DNA of 64,000 bases from Pseudomonadota bacterium (GCA_023441105.1 JAEZQX010000438.1:1-64000); one strand, 5' to 3'. Counted from the stretch's first letter, positions 27,352 to 36,657 are shown. The notes: generated from the letters alone by a model not told the origin. Numbers and translations are program-made.

Positions 27352-28611
27352 ATGAGCGCATTGATCCTGACCGCTTTCCTGGGCATGGCAGTGATCGCGA
27401 TGCCGATCGCGCATGCGTTGCTGGTTGCCGCGTTGGCTGCGGCGGCGAGCTCCGACCGCGTGCCGCTGGACCTGCTGGTGCAGCAGATGGTGGCACAGGT
27501 CCAGAGCTTTCCCTTGATCGCCATCCCGTTCTTCATGCTCACGGGCAGCCTGATGATGGGTGGCAAGCTCGGCGAGGCGCTGATCGGCGTGCTCTCGACG
27601 CTGATTGGACGCTTCCATGGCGGTCCGGGACAGGTCGGCGTATTGTCGTCGACGATCTTCGGCGGCGTCTCCGGCTCCGCCGTGGCCGATGCGTCGGCGA
27701 TCGGCTCCTTGCTGATCCCCTGGCAGAAGCGCATCGGTTACCCGCCCGCCTTCTCGGCGGCGACCCTGGCGGCGGCGGCGACGATCGACATCCTGATCCC
27801 GCCGTCGATCCCGATGATCCTGTTCGCGCTGGTCAGCAACACCTCGATCGCCGCCCTGTTCGTCGCCGGCATCCTGCCCGGGCTGATGATGTGCGCCCTG
27901 TTCATGCTGGTCTGCTGGTGGAGCGGGTGGCGCCGCAATTTCCCGCGGGAGACGAGGCCGCTGGACTGGCCGGCGTTCTGCAAGCAACTGGTCTATGCGG
28001 CGCCGGCGCTGCTGCTGCCGGTGCTGGTGGTCGTCCTGCTGCGCTTCGGCTTTGCCACCCCCACCGAAGTGTCCGTGCTGTCCACGCTGTTCGCCGGCCT
28101 GGTGTCCGCAATCGTCTATCGCGACCTCGGGTTCAAGCGCTTGAACACAGCGGTCGTCGAAGCTGGCCTGGCAACCGGCGTCGTGCTGCTCGTGATCATG
28201 GCGTCGGCTGCCATCGGCTGGCTCCTGACATTCGACCGCATGCCGGACGGCATCGTGAGCTGGGCGCAGACGCATCTTTCGAGCGGCTGGAGCGTGATCC
28301 TGCTGATGAATGGCTTGATGCTGGTGTGCGGCATGTTCATTGACCTGCCGGCGGCGGTGCTGCTGCTGACGCCGGTCTTCGTGCCGCTTGCCAACGCGAT
28401 CGGGATGGATCTGGTGCAGCTGGGGATCATGATGACCGTCAACCTGGCGATCGGGCTTTATACGCCGCCGGTGGGCACGACGCTGTTCATCACCAGCGCG
28501 GTGGCCAAGGTCAAGGTCGGCGAAACCGTCCGCGAGCTGGTGCCGTTCTATGCGATGGCGCTGCTGGTTCTGCTGCTCGTGTCCTACGTGCCGGCCACCA
28601 TTCTCAAGTGA
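27352..28611 (+). CDS. dctM: TRAP transporter large permease (DctM family)
   Basis: A 419-residue subunit with about 12 hydrophobic segments and family motifs IPFFMLTGSLMMGGKLG, STIFGGVSGSAVADASAIG and the substrate-region LIPPSIPMILFA. Completes a DctPQM system that imports its solute using the sodium/proton gradient. Confidence 0.92.
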   Translation: MSALILTAFLGMAVIAMPIAHALLVAALAAAASSDRVPLDLLVQQMVAQVQSFPLIAIPFFMLTGSLMMGGKLGEALIGVLSTLIGRFHGGPGQVGVLSSTIFGGVSGSAVADASAIGSLLIPWQKRIGYPPAFSAATLAAAATIDILIPPSIPMILFALVSNTSIAALFVAGILPGLMMCALFMLVCWWSGWRRNFPRETRPLDWPAFCKQLVYAAPALLLPVLVVVLLRFGFATPTEVSVLSTLFAGLVSAIVYRDLGFKRLNTAVVEAGLATGVVLLVIMASAAIGWLLTFDRMPDGIVSWAQTHLSSGWSVILLMNGLMLVCGMFIDLPAAVLLLTPVFVPLANAIGMDLVQLGIMMTVNLAIGLYTPPVGTTLFITSAVAKVKVGETVRELVPFYAMALLVLLLVSYVPATILK

Positions 28612-28630
28612 ATCTGCAAGGAGCAATTCG

Positions 28631-29494
28631 ATGACCACGGTTGATCACCTCCCGCGCCTCGGCGACCGCGCCTACCGTATCCGGCGCTTCGCGCTGCGGA
28701 TGGGCGAGGTGCAGGGGCAGGGCTACATCGGCCAGGCCTTGGGCTATGCCGACGTGCTGGCGGTGGCCTATTGCCATGCGATGAACCTGAAGGCCGGCGA
28801 TCCGGAATGGGAAGGGCGTGACCGCTTCCTGCTCTCGCACGGTCACTATGCGATCGCGTTCTATGCCGCGCTGATCGAAGCCGGGGTCATCCCGGAAAGC
28901 GAGATCGAATCCTACGGCAGTGACGACAGCCGCTTGCCGATGTCGGGGATGGCCACCTACACCCCGGGCATGGAGATCTCCGGCGGCTCGCTGGGGCAGG
29001 GGCTGGCGATCGCGGTCGGCATGGCCCTGGGCCTGAGGTGCAAAGGCAACCCGGCCTTCATCTACAACTCGATGTCGGACGGCGAGCTCGACGAAGGCGC
29101 AACCTGGGAAGCTGCCATGGGCGCCGCCCACCATCAGCTGGGCAATCTGATCTGCCTAGTGGACATCAACAACCAGCAGGCCGACGGTCCCTCCGGAAAG
29201 GTGCTCGGCTTCGAGCCGCTGGCGGACAAGTGGGCGGCTTTCGGCTGGCACGTCCAGCGCGTGAACGGCAACGACCTCGCCGCGGTCGTCGAGGCATTCG
29301 ATGCGGCCCGCGCGCTGCAACTGCCGAAGCCGCGCGTGATCCTGTTCGACACGCTGATGGGCAAGGGCGTTCCGTTCCTGGAGAGCCGGGACAAGAACCA
29401 CTTCATCCGTGTCGACCCGCCCGAGTGGCAGGAGGCGATCGATGTCCTCGACCTGGCGCAAGTGCAACCGCAGTCCTCTGGAGCCCCGGCATGA
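28631..29494 (+). CDS. Transketolase N-terminal subunit
   Basis: A 287-residue protein holding the thiamine-diphosphate-binding half of a split transketolase. LSHGHYAIAFYAAL near 74-87, GGSLGQGLAIAVGMALG and SDGELDEG...VDINNQQADG (the GDG-x-NN motif with the first Gly replaced by Ser) are visible. AAGGAG precedes ATG 28631. It overlaps the C-terminal subunit by ATGA. Split transketolases are used in several sugar catabolic pathways as well as generic pentose metabolism. Confidence 0.9.
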   Translation: MTTVDHLPRLGDRAYRIRRFALRMGEVQGQGYIGQALGYADVLAVAYCHAMNLKAGDPEWEGRDRFLLSHGHYAIAFYAALIEAGVIPESEIESYGSDDSRLPMSGMATYTPGMEISGGSLGQGLAIAVGMALGLRCKGNPAFIYNSMSDGELDEGATWEAAMGAAHHQLGNLICLVDINNQQADGPSGKVLGFEPLADKWAAFGWHVQRVNGNDLAAVVEAFDAARALQLPKPRVILFDTLMGKGVPFLESRDKNHFIRVDPPEWQEAIDVLDLAQVQPQSSGAPA

Positions 29495-30498
29495 ATACTG
29501 CAACCGAGAAGAAGCCCCGCCTGACCACGTCGGCGATGATCGCGTCGATCGCCGCCGAAGGCCAGCGTGTCAAGGCTGCGCCGTTCGGCAAGTCGCTGGT
29601 GGAATACGCGGCTGCGCGGCCGGAGATCGTCGGCCTGACCGCTGACCTGGCGAAGTACACCGACCTGCACCTGTTCGCCCAGGCCTACCCCGAGCGGTTC
29701 TTCCAGATGGGCATGGCCGAGCAGCTCCTGCTGGCCGCGGCCGGCGGCATGGCCAAGGAAGGCCTGGTGCCCTTTGCGACCACCTACGCCGTGTTCGGAA
29801 CCCGCAGGGCGTATGACTTCATCCACCAGGTGATCGCGGAGGAGAACCTCAATGTCAAGATCTGCTGCGCGCTGCCCGGACTGACCACCGGCTACGGCCC
29901 GAGTCACCAGGCCACCGACGACGTCGCGATGATGCGCGCCATCCCGGGGCTGACGATCGTCGACCCCTGCGACGCGCTCGACATCGAGCAGGCGGTGCCG
30001 CAGATTGCTGCTCACCCGGGGCCGGTTTACATGCGCCTGCTGCGCGGACAGGTGCCGCTGGTGCTCGACGAGATCGACGGCTATCGCTTCGAGCTCGGCA
30101 AGGCCAGGCTGCTGCGCGAGGGGACGGACGTGCTGGTGATTGCCAGCGGCTTTCTGACGATGCGCGCGCTCGAGGCGGCGAAAGACCTGGCGGCCGACGA
30201 CATCGGCGTCGCCGTCCTCCATTGCCCCACCATCAAGCCGCTGGACGAAGCGACGATCGTTGCCGCCGCGCGCCACCAGAACCGGCTGGTGGTGGTGGCC
30301 GAGAACCATTCGATCGTCGGCGGCCTGGGCGAGGCGGTGGCGAGTGCGCTGATGCGGCATCGGGTGCAGCCCGCGGGATTCCAGCTGGCCGGCCTGCCCG
30401 ACGCCTTCCTCGATGCCGGGGCGCTGCCGACCTTGCACGAGCGCTACGGGATCAGCCGCAGCGGCCTCGCGGCGCGCATCAAGGGATGGCTCGGCTGA
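29491..30498 (+). CDS. Transketolase C-terminal subunit
   Basis: A 335-residue protein with the pyrimidine-binding and C-terminal domains: FFQMGMAEQLLLAAAGGMA, containing the catalytic Glu of transketolases, then TGYGPSHQATDDVAMMRAIPG and AENHSIVGGLGEAVA. Start ATG overlaps the upstream stop. Together with the previous gene it makes one functional enzyme that transfers a two-carbon unit in the pathway fed by the TRAP transporter. Confidence 0.9.
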   Translation: MNTATEKKPRLTTSAMIASIAAEGQRVKAAPFGKSLVEYAAARPEIVGLTADLAKYTDLHLFAQAYPERFFQMGMAEQLLLAAAGGMAKEGLVPFATTYAVFGTRRAYDFIHQVIAEENLNVKICCALPGLTTGYGPSHQATDDVAMMRAIPGLTIVDPCDALDIEQAVPQIAAHPGPVYMRLLRGQVPLVLDEIDGYRFELGKARLLREGTDVLVIASGFLTMRALEAAKDLAADDIGVAVLHCPTIKPLDEATIVAAARHQNRLVVVAENHSIVGGLGEAVASALMRHRVQPAGFQLAGLPDAFLDAGALPTLHERYGISRSGLAARIKGWLG

Positions 30499-30584
30499 GG
30501 CACAGCCTTTGCCTCACGATGGCGTCGATCCCGGGCGCCATCCGCGCGGCGCCGGGATGTCGTGCATCTGCCAGGAGCCCCAAC

Positions 30585-30809
30585 ATGCCAGACCAGAAGG
30601 GAAAGCTGAAGCCCGGCGAACATGTCGAGTGGAACACGTCGCAAGGCAAGACCCAAGGCGTCGTTACCCGCAAGGTGACGGGAACGGCCAAGGCCGGCGG
30701 CCACACGGCGCATGCCACGCCAGCGGCGCCGGAGTACGAAGTCAAGAGCGACAAGAGCGGCAAGACCGCCATCCATCGCCCGGATGCCTTGAAGAAGTCG
30801 GGCGCCTGA
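30585..30809 (+). CDS. DUF2945 (hypervirulence-associated TUDOR-domain) small protein
   Basis: A 74-residue protein matching DUF2945: GEHVEWNTSQGKTQGVV near 12-28, HTAHATPAAPEYEV and KTAIHRPDALKK. CCAGGAG precedes the ATG. Function unknown; often next to DUF3140 genes, as here. Confidence 0.8.
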   Translation: MPDQKGKLKPGEHVEWNTSQGKTQGVVTRKVTGTAKAGGHTAHATPAAPEYEVKSDKSGKTAIHRPDALKKSGA

Positions 30810-30810
30810 G

Positions 30811-31149
30811 ATGGACCCAGGCGAGCGCAAGAGCACCCTCGACGAGTTCGACCGCGCGGTCAACATGACGGCCACCCAGCTTCGTGACTGGCTCGCCGGG
30901 GAGGAGTCCCGCGGTGTCGGTTGGACATCCGCCGGCGAGACCGAGTCGGTTGGCCATCGCTCGGGCGAGCGCATCGTCGAGCTTCTCGGGAAGAAGCGGT
31001 CCGAATTCGACGACGACGACCTCGCGCACGCCCGCAAGGTGACCGGCTTCGTGCATCGCCACCTGGCGCAGCGACCGGACGGCGATATCCGGGAGACGCG
31101 CTGGCGATACTCGCTGATGAACTGGGGGCACGATCCCTTGCGACGCTGA
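30811..31149 (+). CDS. DUF3140 protein
   Basis: A 112-residue hydrophilic protein. LDEFDRAVNMTATQLRDWL, SVGHRSGERIVELL and HLAQRPDGDIRETRWRYSLM fit the DUF3140 family. Starts one base after the DUF2945 gene. The pair recurs in soil bacteria and may be stress related; this is not shown by the sequence. Confidence 0.8.
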   Translation: MDPGERKSTLDEFDRAVNMTATQLRDWLAGEESRGVGWTSAGETESVGHRSGERIVELLGKKRSEFDDDDLAHARKVTGFVHRHLAQRPDGDIRETRWRYSLMNWGHDPLRR

Positions 31150-31333
31150 CCGCAGGTGATTCCGCCACCCGATGCCTGCCAACCTTCAGGGCGCCGCCAT
31201 CTGCCGCTCATCCGATTCAGGGGCGGCTGAAGGTGGGATGCTCAACAATTGCATCGCTTTCGGATGCCAGCCGGTCAGGGGCGCTCGTCGCCTGCTCCCA
31301 TTCACCAACTTCAATTGCGCTAGTTCGATTTCC

Positions 31334-31711
31334 ATGACCAAGCCTTCGCTGCAAGTCCTTGTTGTCGATGACGACGTCGACGTGGCGGAGTCCGTCGCGG
31401 CGATCATAGAGACGTGGGGTCATCGCGCGACCACGGTTTACGACGGACTCGGGGTGCTCGACAGTGCGCTGCGGGTCCGGCCGGACGTAATCCTGCTGGA
31501 CCTGGGGCTTCCGGAAGTGAACGGCTACCAGGCGGCAGCCATCGTCCGGCGCGAAAGGCTGCTCGACCAGGTGAGACTGGTCGCCCTGACCGGCTGGGAA
31601 AGCGACGCCCACAAGCAGGCGTCCAGGCATGCCGGCTTCGATGCCTACCTCACCAAGCCGGTGTCCCCGGACGCGCTCATGAAGGTGCTGGCCGGGGTGG
31701 AGCCGCGCTAG
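31334..31711 (+). CDS. Single-domain response regulator
   Basis: A 125-residue receiver domain without an output domain: VVDDDVDVA acidic pocket, phospho-acceptor Asp in ILLDLGLPEVNGY, ALTG Thr and YLTKPVS Lys. The ATG at 31334 starts exactly at the domain; longer frames add an unlikely leader. No kinase adjacent. The fold resembles receivers of the CheY-like type used in phosphorelays. Confidence 0.85.
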   Translation: MTKPSLQVLVVDDDVDVAESVAAIIETWGHRATTVYDGLGVLDSALRVRPDVILLDLGLPEVNGYQAAAIVRRERLLDQVRLVALTGWESDAHKQASRHAGFDAYLTKPVSPDALMKVLAGVEPR

Positions 31712-31835
31712 AGGCGTTCGGCGGCGGGGTCTAAGTCTTCGACAATTGACATTCTTCCGCTTGGCGACCCATACTGCACAGGCGTGGCAAGAGATGCCCC
31801 GCGCATCGCTCTCTCTGGTGTTCGAGGAGACGATC

Positions 31836-32897
31836 ATGCGGCCGAGCGCGAAATGGCTTCTTGCAGTCCTGCTACTGACACATCTTGGTAGCGCGGCGCT
31901 GGCAGGCGATAGGGAAGATCTTCGGGTAACCGACTTCTTCGTTGCCCACATCAGCAACGATCCCTTCTATTCCCTAGCCAAGATCGACAACCGCGTTTCC
32001 CTGCATATGCGTGAAGTTGTCGTCGCCGGGCGAGAGCGTTCTGCCGCGGTCGACGGCAGGGTGCTGTTGCTCATACATGGCGCAACCATCCCCGGCTATG
32101 CCGCGTTCGACTCGGACAACGAGAGTTGCTCCCTGATGCGCTTTCTCGCTCGATCCGGGTGGGATACGTTTGCGGTGGATCTCGAGGGTTTCGGATTGTC
32201 TACGCGCCCCGGCGTCATGGATGACCCGGAAGCCTTCCCGACTGCGAAGGCACCGATGCGGTTGGACGTCACGATTCGCGATGTGGAACGCGCCGTGGAA
32301 TTCATCAGTAACCTGCGGGGAGTTCAGAAGATTCACATACTGGGCTGGTCGCAAGGAGCCTCTCTGGAAGCTCCCCTGTACGCAATTCGTCATCCACAGC
32401 GTGTCTCCAAGCTGGTGCTCTTCGGTGGGACTGACGACCTCGGCCGTAGTCCTGAAGATCGCGCCAGGATCGCTGCCGAACGCGAGACGAAGAAGGTCGA
32501 CGCTACCGCGCCAGACGTGAAGGCCTGGGCTGGCCTGGGCACGGAAGCGAACCTGGTCTTGCCGACCTGCTTCGAGGCATACAAGGTTGCTCATTTGGCA
32601 TCAGATCCCAAGTCGTCGGAGCTTGGCGGCAAGGTGCGCTTTCCGACTGGTCGGTCCGTGGACACGAACGCGAAGCCGCTATATGACGCGTCGCAGATCA
32701 CGGTGCCTACGCTACTGATTCGAGGCGACGCGGATAAGTTCGCGACCAGTGACAACAACCGCCAACTGCTGGGCAAGCTGTCCACCGGCACGAAGCGATT
32801 GGTCGAGATCCCGGACGCCGGTCACTTCATCCAGTTCGAGAAGATGCAGCGTCAGTTCTTCGAATCGGTCAAGGCTTTTCTTGAGGAAGTGCATTAA
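31836..32897 (+). CDS. Secreted alpha/beta hydrolase
   Basis: A 353-residue enzyme. ATG 31836 has GAGGAGA upstream; a signal peptide ends near SAALAGD. VLLLIHGATIPG is the oxyanion loop, HILGWSQGAS gives the nucleophile Ser in G-x-S-x-G form, RGDADKF the acid and DAGHFIQF the His. Codon use is less GC-rich than in neighbouring genes, suggesting a different origin. Substrate unknown. Confidence 0.85.
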   Translation: MRPSAKWLLAVLLLTHLGSAALAGDREDLRVTDFFVAHISNDPFYSLAKIDNRVSLHMREVVVAGRERSAAVDGRVLLLIHGATIPGYAAFDSDNESCSLMRFLARSGWDTFAVDLEGFGLSTRPGVMDDPEAFPTAKAPMRLDVTIRDVERAVEFISNLRGVQKIHILGWSQGASLEAPLYAIRHPQRVSKLVLFGGTDDLGRSPEDRARIAAERETKKVDATAPDVKAWAGLGTEANLVLPTCFEAYKVAHLASDPKSSELGGKVRFPTGRSVDTNAKPLYDASQITVPTLLIRGDADKFATSDNNRQLLGKLSTGTKRLVEIPDAGHFIQFEKMQRQFFESVKAFLEEVH

Positions 32898-33039
32898 GCC
32901 AAAAGCGTTGGGCTCCAATAGCAGCGTCAAGCGGAACCTCCAGGGCCGCGCGGGACGGCCGCAGCCGGCGCGATACCAATCGTTGCCAGAAGCCGGTGTG
33001 CGTCGGCTGGCGACGCTGCAGGTCGCGGTTCGGGAAGCG

Positions 33040-33246
33040 CTAGAGGATTCCCGGTTTTGACCAGACGAGCGCCAGGCGATCGCCGGTCTTGCGGCCATCG
33101 ATCCGACCGAAGTCGAAGTCCTCCAGCGAATAGACCTTGAGTCCGCGCAGCGGCTGGATGCCGGTCTCATCGTAGACGGCGCAATCCAGGTCGCCGTAGC
33201 TGTCCCTGAGCCACTCCAGCTCCTTGAGCATCTGACTTATCTTCAT
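33040..33246 (-). CDS. Hypothetical small protein
   Basis: A 68-residue protein from ATG 33246. KISQMLKELEWLRDSYGDLDCAVYDETG looks like a compact mixed alpha/beta fold similar to small hypothetical proteins seen in phages and genomic islands. The start lacks a strong ribosome site. No function assigned. Confidence 0.5.
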   Translation of the reverse strand: MKISQMLKELEWLRDSYGDLDCAVYDETGIQPLRGLKVYSLEDFDFGRIDGRKTGDRLALVWSKPGIL

Positions 33247-33448
33247 GGCGTAACTTCGTTCAACGTGGTTGCGCCGGTAGAGCAACTAGCTCTCCCGGGT
33301 CGCTGCTTGGTCCTCAGGGACGCGGCAATTGCCTCCCTGCCGAGGCCACCTGGCCGACGTTTCCGCGGAAACGCCGGTCGATATGACCTGGCTGGTTGCC
33401 CGATGCCGCCCAATGGCATTGGCACTTTCTCGGCAGGAAGCCGTCCGT

Positions 33449-33943
33449 TCAATCGAGATGCTCGAGCTGCCCGAGGAGCCGGTTCAGCATGTCGTCCAGC
33501 GCGCGCCGCTCGGCATCGGTGAGTACCGACAGGAGTTTCGCCTCGCGCCGCCGCGCGATCGGATTGATTTCCTGGAACAGCCGCTCGCCGGCGTCGGTCA
33601 GCGACAGGTTGACGACACGTTGGTCGTGCGAATCCGGCTCGCGCAGGATGAAGGCGCGCCGCTCGAGGCGTGCCACGGCACGGCAGGCGTTGCCCTTGTC
33701 GACTGCAATGCGGTTCGCGATGGCGTTGGCGGACATGGGGCCGTACCAGTGCAGTACGTTGACGATTCGCCAGTCGAGCAGGGGAAGGTCGTAGTTGACC
33801 GAGTAGATGCGCGCCGTGCCCTGGCTGAACCTGCTCGAGAGCATCGCAAGCCGGTACGAATAGGTTCGATCCAAAGGCCGGATGGGTGATCGATCCACTT
33901 CCAGTCTTGGATCAATAGGGGATGCTGCGGCCGGAGCCGCCAT
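33449..33943 (-). CDS. MarR-family regulator
   Basis: A 164-residue winged-helix protein: MSANAIANRIAVDKGNACRAVARLERRAFI is the recognition region (split here: ANRIAVDKGNACR) and REPDSHDQRVVNLSLT the wing. The start overlaps the end of the SDR gene by 32 bp, placing it as the last gene of the minus-strand catabolic operon that it may regulate. A GTG at 33898 is an alternative start. Confidence 0.87.
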   Translation of the reverse strand: MAAPAAASPIDPRLEVDRSPIRPLDRTYSYRLAMLSSRFSQGTARIYSVNYDLPLLDWRIVNVLHWYGPMSANAIANRIAVDKGNACRAVARLERRAFILREPDSHDQRVVNLSLTDAGERLFQEINPIARRREAKLLSVLTDAERRALDDMLNRLLGQLEHLD

Positions 33944-34763
33944 CCACCGCGATGGCTTGCCCGGTCATCGCACCAGACCGGTCGTTGCACAGGAAAGCGA
34001 CCAGATGCGCCAGTTCCGCCGGCTGGATGAAGCGACCGATCGGGATTTCGGCACTGCGCTTTCGCTGCTGCTCTTCCACCGTAGTCCCTTCGAGCTCGGC
34101 CCAGCGGGCGAGCCCTGCCTCGAGCCTCGGCGTCCAGGTGAGCCCCGGATGGACCGTGTTGACGGTGATGCCTTTCGCAGCAACCTGTTCAGCCAGGTGC
34201 TTCGAAAAATTGGTCACGGCGGAATTGACTGCCCCATTGGTCATCCGGAAGTCGGTCACGATCCGCGCCGACATGCCCGCGATGTTGACGATCCGCCCGA
34301 AACCGGCCTCTGCCATCACGGGCACGACAGCCCGGCAGAAGCGGACGTAACCAAGCAGCTTCACGTCGATGTGGTACTGCCATGCCTGGTCGTCGAGGCC
34401 CTCGAACGCGTCCTGGACCGAGGTCACCGCGTTGTTGACCAGGATGTCGATGCGTCCGAAAGCGCTCGCGACCATCTCGACGAACCTGGCAATGTCCGCC
34501 GGCTTGGTGACGTCGGCCGGCGCGGCAAGCACGCGGGTTCCGTGGCGCTCGAGCCGCTTCGCGGCCTCCCTCAATGCCGCCTCGCCGCGGGCGCAAATCG
34601 CGATGTCGGCGCCGCCGGCTGCGAATTCGTCGGCAATGGCATAGCCGATGCCCTTGCTGCCGCCGGTCACGATCGCCAGGCGTCCGGCGAATGCGGCGCG
34701 GCCTGACATCACATCCGGTCGATTCTGCTCGACGGGTGGCTTGGTGCTCAAGGCGTCAACCAT
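33912..34763 (-). CDS. SDR-like protein lacking the catalytic Tyr and Lys
   Basis: A 283-residue short-chain dehydrogenase fold with an intact cofactor loop TGGSKGIG (33-40) and NNAV (110-113). At the Y-x-x-x-K position the sequence reads N176-G-A-V-N180 in RMTNGAVNSAVTNF, and the Ser position is Gly163 (IAGMSA). So none of the classical Ser-Tyr-Lys triad is present. It may bind NAD(P) and catalyse differently or act as a non-catalytic or divergent enzyme. Start overlaps the Bug gene end by 8 bp. Confidence 0.85.
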   Translation of the reverse strand: MVDALSTKPPVEQNRPDVMSGRAAFAGRLAIVTGGSKGIGYAIADEFAAGGADIAICARGEAALREAAKRLERHGTRVLAAPADVTKPADIARFVEMVASAFGRIDILVNNAVTSVQDAFEGLDDQAWQYHIDVKLLGYVRFCRAVVPVMAEAGFGRIVNIAGMSARIVTDFRMTNGAVNSAVTNFSKHLAEQVAAKGITVNTVHPGLTWTPRLEAGLARWAELEGTTVEEQQRKRSAEIPIGRFIQPAELAHLVAFLCNDRSGAMTGQAIAVDGGSGRSIPY

Positions 34764-35757
34764 CCAGGGGCTGGAAGCGCGCCAGCTTGACCGCGTTCTG
34801 CCAGAAGTCGAAGTTCCGCCGCATCAGCGCCGCGACCTCACCGCGAGCCAAGGGCATCGCATTCATGCCGAGTTTCTTTGCTTCGGGCCCGAACTCGTCA
34901 GAGCGCACGAAGGAATCGATCGAAGAAGCGACTTCGTCCTGCAGCGCCTCCGGCAGCTTGGGCGAAGAGAACACCAGGAAGGCACTTTCGGCGACCAGAG
35001 ATGAAAAGCCGCTTTGCACGAAGGTCGGTACGTCCGGGAGGTCTGCCGAGGGCTTTGCCGACGAATGAGCCAGCAGCCGCAGGAGCCCGCCGGCCACTTG
35101 CTGCGAGGCGGCCGATTGCGTCACGATCAGAAAAGGGATGCGTCCACCGAGCACGTCCTGCATCGCTGCTGGTCCGCCCTTGTAGCCGACGTGGGTCAAT
35201 GGCACCCCTGCCTCCTGCCCTAGCGCCTCACCCAGCAGGTGCTGAGGCGTGCCCTGACCGGGTGTTCCGAAGGTGGCCTGCCCGGGATTGGCCTTGCACC
35301 ATCCGATCAGATCCTCCAGCTTGCGGTACGGCGACTTGGCGTCGACAGCGACGACGTAAGGCGTCGCAGCCACGGACGCCAGCGGAACGAGGTCCGTGAA
35401 CGGGTCATAGCCGACGTTCCGGTAGACGTGCGGCAACAGCGTCAGGATCTCGATCGGCGACATGAGAAGCGGCGGCGGTTCGGCTGCGGCGGTGCGTAGG
35501 GTATTGATCGCGATACGCCCCGAGGCGCCGGTCCGGTTCTCGACGATCGTGTTCCAGCCGCGCTGGCGGCGTAGCCCTTCGGCGACTGCGCGCGCGGCAA
35601 GGTCGAGCCCGCCGCCGCTGGGGAAGCCACAGATCATGCGGATCTGGCGGCCGGCGTCGGCATGGGCGAGCCGCGTGCCGGCAAGAGGCAGCGCCAGTGA
35701 TGCGCCGGCAAGAAGCCCGGTCCGCAGGGCCAGACGGCGGCGATGGTTCGGATTCAA
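34756..35757 (-). CDS. Bug-family (TTT) periplasmic binding protein
   Basis: A 333-residue tripartite-tricarboxylate-type binding protein. TTG start at 35757 with CAGGAG upstream, signal peptide ending near RLAHAD, then the family texts VENRTGASGRIA, NVGYDPFTDLVPL, THVGYKGGPAAMQDVLGG. Orphan Bug proteins often sense or capture carboxylates; no TctA/TctB membrane subunits are in the window. Confidence 0.88.
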   Translation of the reverse strand: MNPNHRRRLALRTGLLAGASLALPLAGTRLAHADAGRQIRMICGFPSGGGLDLAARAVAEGLRRQRGWNTIVENRTGASGRIAINTLRTAAAEPPPLLMSPIEILTLLPHVYRNVGYDPFTDLVPLASVAATPYVVAVDAKSPYRKLEDLIGWCKANPGQATFGTPGQGTPQHLLGEALGQEAGVPLTHVGYKGGPAAMQDVLGGRIPFLIVTQSAASQQVAGGLLRLLAHSSAKPSADLPDVPTFVQSGFSSLVAESAFLVFSSPKLPEALQDEVASSIDSFVRSDEFGPEAKKLGMNAMPLARGEVAALMRRNFDFWQNAVKLARFQPLDG

Positions 35758-35784
35758 CAGTTGCTCCTGTCAGAACGGGCGGCG

Positions 35785-36657
35785 TCAGTGCCGCGCGGCT
35801 GGTGCATCGTCATTGCGCAGTTGAGTCCGGTGCAGCACCCGGCGCGAATCGGCAGGGAAGCTGTCGCGGCGGTGCATCGTGCACCGGTTGTCCCAGAGGA
35901 TCAGATCACCGAGCTGCCAGGTCTGCGTCCAGTGAAGCTCCGGACGGGCACAGTGCGCCCAGAGTGCATCCAGCAGGGCCTCGCTGTCGTCGAGTGAAAG
36001 CCCCGGCAGATACGCCCACTTTCGTCGGCCAAGATAGAGGTGACGACGGCGAGTCCGAGGATGTTCGAGGACCAGCGGGTGCACTGCGCCCTGCGCGTTG
36101 CGCGGGTCGGTGGTCGGGGTATAGCCCTTGCGCGGCCGACCGGCGCTGTCGAGCGTGATGTCATGGATGCAGCCAAGCGACTGAACCTGCCGTTGCAGCG
36201 ACGGCTCGAGCGTCTCAAAGGCGCGATACAGGTCGCAGAACGACGTGTCGCCACCCCGGTCCGGCAACTCGATGGCGTAGAGAAACGCCCCGACCGGGGG
36301 TGATTCGTTGTAGGTCATGTCCTGGTGCCACGCTGCTTCGGCATCACCCAGCTCGCCGATCGGCTTCCCGTTCTCGATGACGTTCGAGATCGTGAGCACG
36401 TAGTCCGCAACGCCTTCGACCGGCACGGCGGTCGCGGAGCGTTTCGGCGCGCGGTCAAGCGCGCCGAACTGCATGGAGAACGCCATCAGCTGTTCATCCG
36501 TCAGCGATTGTCCGCGAAAGCGCAGGACGAGATGGCGATGCCAGGCGTCACGGACGGCAGCCATCTGCGCGGCGTCGAGCGGCCGGGCAAGGTCGATGCC
36601 GACGACGTCCGCGCCGAGGCCGGCTTCCGAGGGCACGATGCTGGGCAACGCTGTCAA
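35785..36657 (-). CDS. TauD/TfdA-family Fe(II)/2-oxoglutarate dioxygenase
   Basis: A 290-residue enzyme. The start is a TTG at 36657 preceded by GGAGGAG five bases upstream; the ATGs further upstream place that site inside coding sequence and are less likely. Iron ligands H111 and D113 (WHQDMTY) and H262 (CTMHRRD), with R273 for 2-oxoglutarate, are all present. It cleaves a C-S, C-O or C-N bond by hydroxylation; the substrate is unknown. Belongs to the operon 38918 to 33449. Confidence 0.88.
   Translation of the reverse strand: MTALPSIVPSEAGLGADVVGIDLARPLDAAQMAAVRDAWHRHLVLRFRGQSLTDEQLMAFSMQFGALDRAPKRSATAVPVEGVADYVLTISNVIENGKPIGELGDAEAAWHQDMTYNESPPVGAFLYAIELPDRGGDTSFCDLYRAFETLEPSLQRQVQSLGCIHDITLDSAGRPRKGYTPTTDPRNAQGAVHPLVLEHPRTRRRHLYLGRRKWAYLPGLSLDDSEALLDALWAHCARPELHWTQTWQLGDLILWDNRCTMHRRDSFPADSRRVLHRTQLRNDDAPAARH

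Noticed and set aside
25669..28638. 989-codon minus-strand frame across the TRAP genes
   Set aside because: Shadow of dctPQM; low-complexity His/Gln/Arg-rich translation with no domain.
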